This document shows positions 5,830 to 6,402 of a DNA stretch of 6,402 nucleotides, piece by piece (the stretch's first letter is position 1; every line of letters begins with the position of its first letter). Where the stretch lies: contig JAURNN010000050.1 of NCBI GenBank assembly GCA_030830185.1, positions 1 to 6,402 on the forward strand. The letters are read 5' to 3'. The notes below the pieces were generated by a model, which was not told where the DNA came from, ran no database searches, and saw only the letters and a program-made list of their open reading frames with translations. The stretch is from Bacillota bacterium (GTDB lineage: Bacteria > Bacillota_I > Bacilli_A > Acholeplasmatales > Acholeplasmataceae). A program made the position numbers and the translations under genes.

Positions 5830-6402
5830 ATGAAAAAAATTGTTTTATTATTTGTTTTATTGATTTCTACGACTTTGCTAACATCATGTATCATGGTTGA
5901 CCCTATTGACAATGTAAACAATGAAATTGACTATACGATTGAAATTTATTTGGCCTCACTAGAAGATACATATGTCTTAGATGAAGTTAAAATTGAAAAA
6001 GATCCACTTGGAACTTTTGTGACATTTGACCTTGATTATTTAGGGTTTACAATTAATGAAAGTTTATCTAATATGATGTTTGTTGTCTCAAAAGATATGG
6101 ATACAATGAAAATATTTTATGATAGAAAAACCTATGATATTTCATTTTTTACCTCATTAGGTTTATATCAAATCATCAATTTTAAATTTGGCGAAACGAT
6201 AGAATTTCCACAGATTAATAATGTCATTGGATGGAAAGATGTCGCTGGTGATGAAATGACAACAAGTCGAACTGCTTGTCAAGATGAAAGTTATTATGCG
6301 ATTGAAGAAGAAGACACTAGAATTGTATTTGAAGGATATTATGCGCTACTTAATGACGTCAATATTGATTTATGGTATGACACGCTTCAAGATATGATTC
6401 AA
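5830..6402 (+). CDS. Predicted lipoprotein of unknown function, 3' end beyond the window
   Basis: The frame is open from ATG 5830 to the right edge, giving 191 residues without a stop. I do not recognise the family. Residues 1-20 are a lipoprotein signal peptide: MKK, a hydrophobic core (IVLLFVLLIS), then the lipobox LLTSC with the lipidated cysteine at residue 20. The mature part should therefore be exported through Sec, acylated and held on the outer face of the cytoplasmic membrane. It is acidic and rich in Asp, Glu, Tyr, Phe and Ile. Segments alternate in a way suggestive of beta structure (for example GTFVTFDLDYLGFTI), and there is one further cysteine (Cys150). No repeat, transmembrane segment or catalytic motif is evident. 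The SD is good, but there is almost no room for a promoter between the terminator and this gene. It could be a substrate-binding, adhesion or lineage-specific surface lipoprotein; no function can be assigned. Confidence 0.88.
   Translation, partial: MKKIVLLFVLLISTTLLTSCIMVDPIDNVNNEIDYTIEIYLASLEDTYVLDEVKIEKDPLGTFVTFDLDYLGFTINESLSNMMFVVSKDMDTMKIFYDRKTYDISFFTSLGLYQIINFKFGETIEFPQINNVIGWKDVAGDEMTTSRTACQDESYYAIEEEDTRIVFEGYYALLNDVNIDLWYDTLQDMIQ

Overview
This window is a stretch of the bacterial spc and alpha ribosomal-protein operons, read entirely on the + strand. The order is rpmD (3' end), rplO, secY, adk, map, infA, rpmJ, rpsM, rpsK, rpoA, rplQ. A strong rho-independent terminator follows, and then the 5' part of a predicted lipoprotein gene that runs off the right edge. 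The gene order is that of Firmicutes and Mollicutes-type bacteria: secY is followed by adk, map and infA, and rpsD is absent between rpsK and rpoA.

The DNA is AT-rich and codon third positions favour A/T. UGA is used as a genuine stop (adk and map), and every tryptophan seen in SecY is TGG, so the standard bacterial code (table 11) applies. That argues against Mycoplasma or Spiroplasma, which use code 4. An AT-rich Firmicute or a code-11 Mollicute relative (Acholeplasma-like or Izemoplasma-like) is my best guess, inferred from overall sequence flavour and not proven.

Layout. Positions 1-562 hold two large-subunit proteins (L30 end, L15). Positions 564-1883 encode SecY, the channel of the Sec translocon. 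Positions 1892-3285 encode two housekeeping enzymes, adenylate kinase and methionine aminopeptidase, joined by a 4-base ATGA overlap. Positions 3290-4419 encode IF-1, L36, S13 and S11. Positions 4435-5781 encode the RNA polymerase alpha subunit and L17. The hairpin and T-run at 5783-5812 close the operon. From 5830 a lipoprotein of unknown function begins. No gap between genes exceeds about 50 bases.

The genes form a growth module: ribosome parts, initiation, nascent-protein processing and export, nucleotide balance and transcription. They are packed so tightly that Shine-Dalgarno sequences are often fused to, or embedded in, the end of the preceding gene. Points of note are an L36 that has lost three of its four zinc ligands, a GTG start for secY, a TTG start for rpoA, an adk without a visible Shine-Dalgarno, and an unrecognised lipoprotein wedged 17 bases behind the terminator. 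I found no mobile element, CRISPR array, RNA gene or new multi-gene system; apart from the lipoprotein this is a conserved core region.
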